Of a stretch of DNA of 64,000 bases, positions 50,001 to 62,858 are shown in pieces. Both the position numbers and the translations under genes were made by a program. Below the pieces are notes generated by a model, which made no database searches, was not told the DNA's origin, and was given only the letters and a program-made list of their open reading frames with translations. Source of the stretch: Atherix ibis (Eukaryota; Arthropoda; Insecta; Diptera; Athericidae); assembly GCA_958298945.1 (NCBI GenBank), contig OY282610.1, positions 35,409,667 through 35,473,666 of the forward strand. The letters are read 5' to 3'. Every line of letters begins with the position of its first letter. Position 1 is the first letter of the stretch.

Positions 50001-53000
50001 TTGGAAATCTTCCTCCAAGCGAAAATTTTCAATTTTACTGCATTTTTAAAAAAGTCGTATTTTTTGCAAATTTCGGTCAAAATCGATGAAGTTTTCAGCA
50101 ATTTACGCATTTTGAATGTTTCTGTATCGTTTGAACCAAAATAATCGTGGATTGACAAAAGTTGAATTTTCATGAAAAATTGGAAATCTTCCTCCAAGCG
50201 AAAATTTTCAATTTTACTGCATTTTTAAAAAAGTCGTATTTTTTGCAAATTTCGGTCAAAATCGATGAAGTTTTCAGCAATTTACGCATTTTGAATGTTT
50301 CTGTATCGTTTGGACCAAAAAAATCGTGGATTGACAAAAGTTGAAATTTCGTGAAAAATTGGAAATCTTCCTCCAAGCGAAAATTTTCAATTTTAGTGCA
50401 TTTTTAAAAAAGTCGTATTTTTTGCAAATTTCGGTCAAAATCGATGAAGTTTTCAGGAATTTACGCATTTTGAATGTTTCTGTATCGTTTGGACCAAAAA
50501 AATCGTAGATTGACAAAAGTTGAATTTTCATGAAAAATTGGAAATCTTCCTCCAAGCGAAAATTTTCAATTTTACTGCATTTTTAAAAAAGTCGTATTTT
50601 TCGCAAATTTCGGTCAAAATCGATGAAGTTTTCAGCAATTTACGCATTTTGAATGTTTCTGTATCGTTTGGACCAAAAAAATCGTGGATTGACAAAAGTT
50701 GAATTTTCATGAAAAATTGGAAATCTTCCTCCAAGCGAAAATTTTCAATTTTACTGCATTTTTAAAAAAGTCGTATTTTTTGCAAATTTCGGTCAAAATC
50801 GATGAAGTTTTCAGCAATTTACGCATTTTGAATGTTTCTGTATCGTTTGAACCAAAATAATCGTGGATTGACAAAAGTTGAATTTTCATGAAAAATTGGA
50901 AATCTTCCTCCAAGCGAAAATTTTCAATTTTACTGCATTTTTAAAAAAGTCGTATTTTTTGCAAATTTCGGTCAAAATCGATGAAGTTTTCAGCAATTTA
51001 CGCATTTTGAATGTTTCTGTATCGTTTGGACCAAAAAAATCGTGGATTGACAAAAGTTGAAATTTCGTGAAAAATTGGAAATCTTCCTCCAAGCGAAAAT
51101 TTTCAATTTTACTGCATTTTTAAAAAAGTCGTATTTTTTGCAAATTTCGGTCAAAATCGATGAAGTTTTCAGGAATTTACGCATTTTGAATGTTTCTGTA
51201 TCGTTTGGACCAAAAAAATCGTAGATTGACAAAAGTTGAATTTTCATGAAAAATTGGAAATCTTCCTCCAAGCGAAAATTTTCAATTTTACTGCATTTTT
51301 AAAAAAGTCGCATTTTTCGCAAATTTCGGTCAAAATCGATGAAGTTTTCAGCAATTTACGCATTTTGAATGTTTCTGTATCGTTTGGACCAAAATAATCG
51401 TGGATTGACAAAAGTTGAATTTTCATGAAAAATTGGAAATCTTCCTCCAAGCGAAAGTTTTCAATTTTACTGCATTTTTAAAAAAGTCGTATTTTTTGCA
51501 AATTTCGGTCAAAATCGATGAAGTTTTCAGCAATTTACGCATTTTGAATGTTTCTGTATCGTTTGGACCAAAAAAATCGTGGATTGACAAAAGTTGAAAT
51601 TTCGTGAAAAATTGGAAATCTTCCTCCAAGCGAAAATTTTCAATTTTACTGCATTTTTAAAAAAGTCGTATTTTTCGCAAATTTCGGTCAAAATCGATGA
51701 AGTTTTCAGCAATTTACGCATTTTGAATGTTTCTGTATCGTTTGGACCAAAAAAATCGTGGATTGACAAAAGTTGAATTTTCGGGAAAAATTGGAAATCT
51801 TCCTCCAAGCGAAAATTTTCAATTTTACTGCATTTTTAAAAAAGTCGTATTTTTCGCAAATTTCGGTCAAAGTCGATGAAGTTTTCAGCAATTTACGCAT
51901 TTTGAATGTTTCTGTATCGTTTGGACCAAAAAAATCGTGGATTGACAAAAGTTGAATTTTCGGGAAAAATTGGAAATCTTCCTCCAAGCGAAAATTTTCA
52001 ATTTTACTGCATTTTTAAAAAAGTCGTATTTTTTGCAAATTTCGGTCAAAATCGATGAAGTTTTCAGGAATTTACGCATTTTGAATGTTTCTGTATCGTT
52101 TGGACCAAAAAAATCGTGGATTGACAAAAGTTGAATTTTCATGAAAAATTGGAAATCTTCCTCCAAGCGAAAATTTTCAATTTTACTGCATTTTTAAAAA
52201 AGTCGTATTTTTCGCAAATTTCGGTCAAAGTCGATGAAGTTTTCAGCAATTTACGCATTTTGAATGTTTCTGTATCGTTTGGACCAAAAAAATCGTGGAT
52301 TGACAAAAGTTGAAATTTCGTGAAAAATTGGAAATCTTCCTCCAAGCGAAAATTTTCAATTTTACTGCATTTTTAAAAAAGTCGTATTTTTCGCAAATTT
52401 CGGTCAAAATCGATGAAGTTTTCAGCAATTTACGCATTTTGAATGTTTCTGTATCGTTTGGACCAAAAAAATCGTGGATTGACAAAAGTTGAATTTTCAT
52501 GAAAAATTGGAAATCTTCCTCCAAGCGAAAATGTTCAATTTTACTGCATTTTTAAAAAAGTCGTATTTTTCGCAAATTTCGGTCAAAATCGATGAAGTTT
52601 TCAGCAATTTACGCATTTTGAATGTTTCTGTATCGTTTGGACCAAAAAAATCGTGGATTGACAAAAGTTGAATTTTCGGGAAAAATTGGAAATCTTCCTC
52701 CAAGCGAAAATTTTCAATTTTACTGCATTTTTAAAAAAGTCGTATTTTTCGCAAATTTCGGTCAAAGTCGATGAAGTTTTCAGCAATTTACGCATTTTGA
52801 ATGTTTCTGTATCGTTTGGACCAAAAAAATCGTGGATTGACAAAAGTTGAATTTTCATGAAAAATTGAAAATCTTCCTCCAAGCGAAAATTTTCAATTTT
52901 ACTGCATTTTTAAAAAAGTCGTATTTTTCGCAAATTTCGGTCAAAATCGATGAAGTTTTCAGCAATTTACGCATTTTGAATGTTTCTGTATCGTTTGGAC

Positions 53001-56000
53001 CAAAAAAATCGTGGATTGACAAAAGTTGAATTTTCATGAAAAATTGAAAATCTTCCTCCAAGCGAAAATTTTCAATTTTACTGCATTTTTAAAAAAGTCG
53101 TATTTTTCGCAAATTTCGGTCAAAATCGATGAAGTTTTCAGCAATTTACGCATTTTGAATGTTTCTGTATCGTTTGGACCAAAAAAATCGTGGATTGACA
53201 AAAGTTGAATTTTCATGAAAAATTGGAAATCTTCCTCCAAGCGAAAATTTTCAATTTTACTGCATTTTTAAAAAAGTCGTATTTTTCGCAAATTTCGGTC
53301 AAAATCGATGAAGTTTTCAGCAATTTACGCATTTTGAATGTTTCTGTATCGTTTGGACCAAAAAAATCGTGGATTGACAAAAGTTGAATTTTCGGGAAAA
53401 ATTGGAAATCTTCCTCCAAGCGAAAATTTTCAATTTTACTGCATTTTTAAAAAAGTCGTATTTTTCGCAAATTTCGGTCAAAGTCGATGAAGTTTTCAGC
53501 AATTTACGCATTTTGAATGTTTCTGTATCGTTTGGACCAAAAAAATCGTGGATTGACAAAAGTTGAATTTTCATGAAAAATTGAAAATCTTCCTCCAAGC
53601 GAAAATTTTCAATTTTACTGCATTTTTAAAAAAGTCGTATTTTTCGCAAATTTCGGTCAAAATCGATGAAGTTTTCAGCAATTTACGTATTTTGAATGTT
53701 TCTGTATCGTTTGGACCAAAAAAATCGTGGATTGACAAAAGTTGAATTTTCGGGAAAAATTGGAAATCTTCCTCCAAGCGAAAATTTTCAATTTTACTGC
53801 ATTTTTTAAAAAAGTCGTATTTTTCGCAAATTTCGGTCAAAGTCGATGAAGTTTTCAGCAATTTACGCATTTTGAATGTTTCTGTATCGTTTGGACCAAA
53901 AAAATCGTGGATTGACAAAAGTTGAATTTTCGGGAAAAATTGGAAATCTTCCTCCAAGCGAAAATTTTCAATTTTACTGCATTTTTAAAAAAGTCGTATT
54001 TTTCGCAAATTTCGGTCAAAATCGATGAAGTTTTCAGCAATTTACGCATTTTGAATGTTTCTGTATCGTTTGGACCAAAAAAATCGTGGATTGACAAAAG
54101 TTGAATTTTCATGAAAAATTGGAAATCTTCCTCCAAGCGAAAATTTTCAATTTTACTGCATTTTTAAAAAAGTCGTATTTTTCGCAAATTTCGGTCAAAG
54201 TCGATGAAGTTTTCAGCAATTTACGCATTTTGAATGTTTCTGTATCGTTTGGACCAAAAAAATCGTGGATTGACAAAAGTTGAATTTTCATGAAAAATTG
54301 AAAATCTTCCTCCAAGCGAAAATTTTCAATTTTACTGCATTTTTAAAAAAGTCGTATTTTTCGCAAATTTCGGTCAAAATCGATGAAGTTTTCAGCAATT
54401 TACGCATTTTGAATGTTTCTGTATCGTTTGGACCAAAAAAATCGTGGATTGACAAAAGTTGAATTTTCATGAAAAATTGGAAATCTTCCTCCAAGCGAAA
54501 ATTTTCAATTTTACTGCATTTTTAAAAAAGTCGTATTTTTCGCAAATTTCGGTCAAAGTCGATGAAGTTTTCAGCAATTTACGCATTTTGAATGTTTCTG
54601 TATCGTTTGGACCAAAAAAATCGTGGATTGACAAAAGTTGAATTTTCATGAAAAATTGGAAATCTTCCTCCAAGCGAAAATTTTCAATTTTACTGCATTT
54701 TTAAAAAAGTCGTATTTTTCGCAAATTTCGGTCAAAATCGATGAAGTTTTCAGCAATTTACGCATTTTGAATGTTTCTGTATCGTTTGGACCAAAAAAAT
54801 CGTGGATTGACAAAAGTTGAATTTTCGGGAAAAATTGGAAATCTTCCTCCAAGCGAAAATTTTCAATTTTACTGCATTTTTAAAAAAGTCGTATTTTTCG
54901 CAAATTTCGGTCAAAATCGATGAAGTTTTCAGCAATTTACGCATTTCGAATGTTTCTGTATCGTTTGGAACAAAAAAATCGTGGATTGACAAAAGTTGAA
55001 TTTTCATGAAAAATTGGAAATCTTCCTCCAAGCGAAAATTTTCAATTTTACTGCATTTTTAAAAAAGTCGTATTTTTCGCAAATTTCGGTCAAAATCGAT
55101 GAAGTTTTCAGCAATTTACGCATTTTGAATGTTTCTGTATCGTTTGGACCAAAAAAATCGTGGATTGACAAAAGTTGAATTTTCATGAAAAATTGGAAAT
55201 CTTCCTCCAAGCGAAAATTTTCAATTTTACTGCATTTTTAAAAAAGTCGTATTTTTCGCAAATTTCGGTCAAAATCGATGAAGTTTTCAGCAATTTACGC
55301 ATTTTGAATGTTTCTGTATCGTTTGGACCAAAAAAATCGTGGATTGACAAAAGTTGAATTTTCGGGAAAAATTGGAAATCTTCCTCCAAGCGAAAATTTT
55401 CAATTTTACTGCATTTTTAAAAAAGTCGTATTTTTCGCAAATTTCGGTCAAAGTCGATGAAGTTTTCAGCAATTTACGCATTTTGAATGTTTCTGTATCG
55501 TTTGGACCAAAAAAATCGTGGATTGACAAAAGTTGAATTTTCATGAAAAATTGGAAATCTTCCTCCAAGCGAAAATTTTCAATTTTACTGCATTTTTAAA
55601 AAAGTCGTATTTTTCGCAAATTTCGGTCAAAATCGATGAAGTTTTCAGCAATTTACGCATTTTGAATGTTTCTGTATCGTTTGGACCAAAAAAATCGTGG
55701 ATTGACAAAAGTTGAATTTTCGGGAAAAATTGGAAATCTTCCTCCAAGCGAAAATTTTCAATTTTACTGCATTTTTAAAAAAGTCGTATTTTTCGCAAAT
55801 TTCGGTCAAAATCGATGAAGTTTTCAGCAATTTACGCATTTTGAATGTTTCTGTATCGTTTGGACCAAAAAAATCGTGGATTGACAAAAGTTGAATTTTC
55901 GGGAAAAATTGGAAATCTTCCTCCAAGCGAAAATGTTCAATTTTACTGCATTTTTAAAAAAGTCGTATTTTTCGCAAATTTCGGTCAAAGTCGATGAAGT

Positions 56001-58037
56001 TTTCAGCAATTTACGCATTTTGAATGTTTCTGTATCGTTTGGACCAAAAAAATCGTGGATGACAAAAGTTGAATTTTCATGAAAAATTGGAAATCTTCCT
56101 CCAAGCGAAAATTTTCAATTTTACTGCATTTTTAAAAAAGTCGTATTTTTCGCAAATTTCGGTCAAAGTCGATGAAGTTTTCAGCAATTTACGCATTTTG
56201 AATGTTTCTGTATCGTTTGGACCAAAAAAATCGTGGATTGACAAAAGTTGAATTTTCGGGAAAAATTGGAAATCTTCCTCCAAGCGAAAATTTTCAATTT
56301 TACTGCATTTTTAAAAAAGTCGTATTTTTCGCAAATTTCGGTCAAAATCGATGAAGTTTTCAGCAATTTACGCATTTTGAATGTTTCTGTATCGTTTGGA
56401 CCAAAAAAATCGTGGATTGACAAAAGTTGAATTTTCGGGAAAAATTGGAAATCTTCCTCCAAGCGAAAATGTTCAATTTTACTGCATTTTTAAAAAAGTC
56501 GTATTTTTCGCAAATTTCGGTCAAAATCGATGAAGTTTTCAGCAATTTACGCATTTCGAATGTTTCTGTATCGTTTGGAACAAAAAAATCGTGGATTGAC
56601 AAAAGTTGAATTTTCATGAAAAATTGGAAATCTTCCTCCAAGCGAAAATTTTCAATTTTACTGCATTTTTAAAAAAGTCGTATTTTTTGCAAATTTCGGT
56701 CAAAATCGATGAAGTTTTCAGCAATTTACGCATTTTGAATGTTTCTGTATCGTTTGGACCAAAAAAATCGTGGATTGACAAAAGTTGAATTTTCGGGAAA
56801 AATTGGAAATCTTCCTCCAAGCGAAAATTTTCAATTTTACTGCATTTTTAAAAAAGTCGTATTTTTCGCAAATTTCGGTCAAAATCGATGAAGTTTTCAG
56901 CAATTTACGCATTTTGAATGTTTCTGTATCGTTTGGACCAAAAAAATCGTGGATTGACAAAAGTTGAATTTTCGGGAAAAATTGGAAATCTTCCTCCAAG
57001 CGAAAATGTTCAATTTTACTGCATTTTTAAAAAAGTCGTATTTTTCGCAAATTTCGGTCAAAATCGATGAAGTTTTCAGCAATTTACGCATTTCGAATGT
57101 TTCTGTATCGTTTGGAACAAAAAAATCGTGGATTGACAAAAGTTGAATTTTCATGAAAAATTGGAAATCTTCCTCCAAGCGAAAATTTTCAATTTTACTG
57201 CATTTTTAAAAAAGTCGTATTTTTCGCAAATTTCGGTCAAAATCGATGAAGTTTTCAGCAATTTACGCATTTTGAATGTTTCTGTATCGTTTGGACCAAA
57301 AAAATCGTGGATTGACAAAAGTTGAATTTTCATGAAAAATTGGAAATCTTCCTCCAAGCGAAAATTTTCAATTTTACTGCATTTTTAAAAAAGTCGTATT
57401 TTTCGCAAATTTCGGTCAAAATCGATGAAGTTTTCAGCAATTTACGCATTTTGAATGTTTCTGTATCGTTTGGACCAAAAAAATCGTGGATTGACAAAAG
57501 TTGAATTTTCGGGAAAAATTGGAAATCTTCCTCCAAGCGAAAATTTTCAATTTTACTGCATTTTTAAAAAAGTCGTATTTTTCGCAAATTTCGGTCAAAG
57601 TCGATGAAGTTTTCAGCAATTTACGCATTTTGAATGTTTCTGTATCGTTTGGACCAAAAAAATCGTGGATTGACAAAAGTTGAATTTTCATGAAAAATTG
57701 GAAATCTTCCTCCAAGCGAAAATTTTCAATTTTACTGCATTTTTAAAAAAGTCGTATTTTTCGCAAATTTCGGTCAAAATCGATGAAGTTTTCAGCAATT
57801 TACGCATTTTGAATGTTTCTGTATCGTTTGGACCAAAAAAATCGTGGATTGACAAAAGTTGAATTTTCGGGAAAAATTGGAAATCTTCCTCCAAGCGAAA
57901 ATTTTCAATTTTACTGCATTTTTAAAAAAGTCGTATTTTTCGCAAATTTCGGTCAAAATCGATGAAGTTTTCAGCAATTTACGCATTTTGAATGTTTCTG
58001 TATCGTTTGGACCAAAAAAATCGTGGATTGACAAAAG

Positions 58038-59302
58038 TTGAATTTTCGGGAAAAATTGGAAATCTTCCTCCAAGCGAAAATGTTCAATTTTACTGCATTT
58101 TTAAAAAAGTCGTATTTTTCGCAAATTTCGGTCAAAGTCGATGAAGTTTTCAGCAATTTACGCATTTTGAATGTTTCTGTATCGTTTGGACCAAAAAAAT
58201 CGTGGATGACAAAAGTTGAATTTTCATGAAAAATTGGAAATCTTCCTCCAAGCGAAAATTTTCAATTTTACTGCATTTTTAAAAAAGTCGTATTTTTCGC
58301 AAATTTCGGTCAAAGTCGATGAAGTTTTCAGCAATTTACGCATTTTGAATGTTTCTGTATCGTTTGGACCAAAAAAATCGTGGATTGACAAAAGTTGAAT
58401 TTTCGGGAAAAATTGGAAATCTTCCTCCAAGCGAAAATTTTCAATTTTACTGCATTTTTAAAAAAGTCGTATTTTTCGCAAATTTCGGTCAAAGTCGATG
58501 AAGTTTTCAGCAATTTACGCATTTTGAATGTTTCTGTATCGTTTGGACCAAAAAAATCGTGGATTGACAAAAGTTGAATTTTCGGGAAAAATTGGAAATC
58601 TTCCTCCAAGCGAAAATTTTCAATTTTACTGCATTTTTAAAAAAGTCGTATTTTTCGCAAATTTCGGTCAAAGTCGATGAAGTTTTCAGCAATTTACGCA
58701 TTTTGAATGTTTCTGTATCGTTTGGACCAAAAAAATCGTGGATTGACAAAAGTTGAATTTTCATGAAAAATTGGAAATCTTCCTCCAAGCGAAAATTTTC
58801 AATTTTACTGCATTTTTAAAAAAGTCGTATTTTTCGCAAATTTCGGTCAAAATCGATGAAGTTTTCAGCAATTTACGCATTTTGAATGTTTCTGTATCGT
58901 TTGGACCAAAAAAATCGTGGATTGACAAAAGTTGAATTTTCGGGAAAAATTGGAAATCTTCCTCCAAGCGAAAATTTTCAATTTTACTGCATTTTTAAAA
59001 AAGTCGTATTTTTCGCAAATTTCGGTCAAAATCGATGAAGTTTTCAGCAATTTACGCATTTTGAATGTTTCTGTATCGTTTGGACCAAAAAAATCGTGGA
59101 TTGACAAAAGTTGAATTTTCGGGAAAAATTGGAAATCTTCCTCCAAGCGAAAATGTTCAATTTTACTGCATTTTTAAAAAAGTCGTATTTTTCGCAAATT
59201 TCGGTCAAAGTCGATGAAGTTTTCAGCAATTTACGCATTTTGAATGTTTCTGTATCGTTTGGACCAAAAAAATCGTGGATGACAAAAGTTGAATTTTCAT
59301 GA
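58038..59302. repeat. Satellite higher-order repeat of six monomers (1,073 bp)
   Basis: The 178-bp variant with CGTGGATGAC occurs at 58,201 and 59,274, 1,073 bp apart (six units minus one base). Each follows a monomer with AAAATGTTC and AGTCGATG. Earlier and later copies of the marker are at 56,054 and about 59,991, 61,601 and 62,136. Confidence 0.85.
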
Positions 59303-62300
59303 AAAATTGGAAATCTTCCTCCAAGCGAAAATTTTCAATTTTACTGCATTTTTAAAAAAGTCGTATTTTTCGCAAATTTCGGTCAAAGTCGATGAAGTTT
59401 TCAGCAATTTACGCATTTTGAATGTTTCTGTATCGTTTGGACCAAAAAAATCGTGGATTGACAAAAGTTGAATTTTCGGGAAAAATTGGAAATCTTCCTC
59501 CAAGCGAAAATTTTCAATTTTACTGCATTTTTAAAAAAGTCGTATTTTTCGCAAATTTCGGTCAAAGTCGATGAAGTTTTCAGCAATTTACGCATTTTGA
59601 ATGTTTCTGTATCGTTTGGACCAAAAAAATCGTGGATTGACAAAAGTTGAATTTTCGGGAAAAATTGGAAATCTTCCTCCAAGCGAAAATTTTCAATTTT
59701 ACTGCATTTTTAAAAAAGTCGTATTTTTCGCAAATTTCGGTCAAAATCGATGAAGTTTTCAGCAATTTACGCATTTTGAATGTTTCTGTATCGTTTGGAC
59801 CAAAAAAAATCGTGGATTGACAAAAGTTGAATTTTCGGGAAAAATTGCAAATCTTCCTCCAAGCGAAAATGTTCAATTTTACTGCATTTTTAAAAAAGTC
59901 GTATTTTTCGCAAATTTCGGTCAAAATCGATGAAGTTTTCAGCAATTTACGCATTTTGAATGTTTCTGTATCGTTTGGACCAAAAAAATCGTGGATGACA
60001 AAAGTTGAATTTTCATGAAAAATTGGAAATCTTCCTCCAAGCGAAAATTTTCAATTTTACTGCATTTTTAAAAAAGTCGTATTTTTTGCAAATTTCGGTC
60101 AAAATCGATGAAGTTTCCAGCAATTTACGCATTTTGAATGTTTCTGTATCGTTTGGACCAAAAAAATCGTGGATTGACAAAAGTTGAATTTTCGGGAAAA
60201 ATTGGAAATCTTCCTCCAAGCGAAAATTTTCAATTTTACTGCATTTTTAAAAAAGTCGTATTTTTCGCAAATTTCGGTCAAAGTCGATGAAGTTTTCAGC
60301 AATTTACGCATTTTGAATGTTTCTGTATCGTTTGGACCAAAAAAATCGTGGATTGACAAAAGTTGAATTTTCGGGAAAAATTGGAAATCTTCCTCCAAGC
60401 GAAAATTTTCAATTTTACTGCATTTTTAAAAAAGTCGTATTTTTCGCAAATTTCGGTCAAAGTCGATGAAGTTTTCAGCAATTTACGCATTTTGAATGTT
60501 TCTGTATCGTTTGGACCAAAAAAATCGTGGATTGACAAAAGTTGAATTTTCATGAAAAATTGGAAATCTTCCTCCAAGCGAAAATTTTCAATTTTACTGC
60601 ATTTTTAAAAAAGTCGTATTTTTCGCAAATTTCGGTCAAAATCGATGAAGTTTTCAGCAATTTACGCATTTTGAATGTTTCTGTATCGTTTGGACCAAAA
60701 AAATCGTGGATTGACAAAAGTTGAATTTTCGGGAAAAATTGGAAATCTTCCTCCAAGCGAAAATTTTCAATTTTACTGCATTTTTAAAAAAGTCGTATTT
60801 TTCGCAAATTTCGGTCAAAATCGATGAAGTTTTCAGCAATTTACGCATTTTGAATGTTTCTGTATCGTTTGGACCAAAAAAATCGTGGATTGACAAAAGT
60901 TGAATTTTCGGGAAAAATTGGAAATCTTCCTCCAAGCGAAAATTTTCAATTTTACTGCATTTTTAAAAAAGTCGTATTTTTCGCAAATTTCGGTCAAAGT
61001 CGATGAAGTTTTCAGCAATTTACGCATTTTGAATGTTTCTGTATCGTTTGGACCAAAAAAATCGTGGATTGACAAAAGTTGAATTTTCGGGAAAAATTGG
61101 AAATCTTCCTCCAAGCGAAAATTTTCAATTTTACTGCATTTTTAAAAAAGTCGTATTTTTCGCAAATTTCGGTCAAAGTCGATGAAGTTTTCAGCAATTT
61201 ACGCATTTTGAATGTTTCTGTATCGTTTGGACCAAAAAAATCGTGGATTGACAAAAGTTGAATTTTCGGGAAAAATTGGAAATCTTCCTCCAAGCGAAAA
61301 TTTTCAATTTTACTGCATTTTTAAAAAAGTCGTATTTTTCGCAAATTTCGGTCAAAATCGATGAAGTTTTCAGCAATTTACGCATTTTGAATGTTTCTGT
61401 ATCGTTTGGACCAAAAAAATCGTGGATTGACAAAAGTTGAATTTTCGGGAAAAATTGGAAATCTTCCTCCAAGCGAAAATGTTTAATTTTACTGCATTTT
61501 TAAAAAAGTCGTATTTTTCGCAAATTTCGGTCAAAGTCGATGAAGTTTTCAGCAATTTACGCATTTTGAATGTTTCTGTATCGTTTGGACCAAAAAAATC
61601 GTGGATGACAAAAGTTGAATTTTCATGAAAAATTGGAAATCTTCCTCCAAGCGAAAATTTTCAATTTTACTGCATTTTTAAAAAAGTCGTATTTTTCGCA
61701 AATTTCGGTCAAAGTCGATGAAGTTTTCAGCAATTTACGCATTTTGAATGTTTCTATATCGTTTGGACCAAAAAAATCGTGGATTGACAAAAGTTGAATT
61801 TTCGGGAAAAATTGGAAATCTTCCTCCAAGCGAAAATTTTCAATTTTACTGCATTTTAAAAAAGTCGTATTTTTCGCAAATTTCGGTCAAAGTCGATGAA
61901 GTTTTCAGCAATTTACGCATTTTGAATGTTTCTGTATCGTTTGGACCAAAAAAATCGTGGATTGACAAAAGTTGAATTTTCGGGAAAAATTGGAAATCTT
62001 CCTCCAAGCAAAAATTTTCAATTTTACTGCATTTTTAAAAAAGTCGTATTTTTCGCAAATTTCGGTCAAAGTCGATGAAGTTTTCAGCAATTTACGCATT
62101 TTGAATGTTTCTGTATCGTTTGGACCAAAAAAATCGTGGATGACAAAAGTTGAATTTTCATGAAAAATTGGAAATCTTCCTCCAAGCGAAAATTTTCAAT
62201 TTTACTGCATTTTTAAAAAAGTCGTATTTTTCGCAAATTTCGGTCAAAGTCGATGAAGTTTTCAGCAATTTACGCATTTTGAATGTTTCTGTATCGTTTG

Positions 62301-62658
62301 GACCAAAAAAATCGTGGATTGACAAAAGTTGAATTTTCGGGAAAAATTGGAAATCTTCCTCCAAGCGAAAATTTTCAATTTTACTGCATTTTTAAAAAAG
62401 TCGTATTTTTCGCAAATTTCGGTCAAAGTCGATGAAGTTTTCAGCAATTTACGCATTTTGAATGTTTCTGTATCGTTTGGACCAAAAAAATCGTGGATTG
62501 ACAAAAGTTGAATTTTCGGGAAAAATTGGAAATCTTCCTCCAAGCGAAAATTTTCAATTTTACTGCATTTTTAAAAAAGTCGTATTTTTCGCAAATTTCG
62601 GTCAAAGTCGATGAAGTTTTCAGCAATTTACGCATTTTGAATGTTTCTGTATCGTTTG

Positions 62659-62858
62659 NNNNNNNNNNNNNNNNNNNNNNNNNNNNNNNNNNNNNNNNNN
62701 NNNNNNNNNNNNNNNNNNNNNNNNNNNNNNNNNNNNNNNNNNNNNNNNNNNNNNNNNNNNNNNNNNNNNNNNNNNNNNNNNNNNNNNNNNNNNNNNNNNN
62801 NNNNNNNNNNNNNNNNNNNNNNNNNNNNNNNNNNNNNNNNNNNNNNNNNNNNNNNNNN
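62659..62858. other. Assembly gap of 200 N inside the satellite
   Basis: Exactly 200 N. The left flank stops at ATCGTTTG and the right resumes at ATCGTGG. In register, one monomer plus this interval would be 189 bp, so the length is a placeholder rather than a measured size. Confidence 0.97.
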
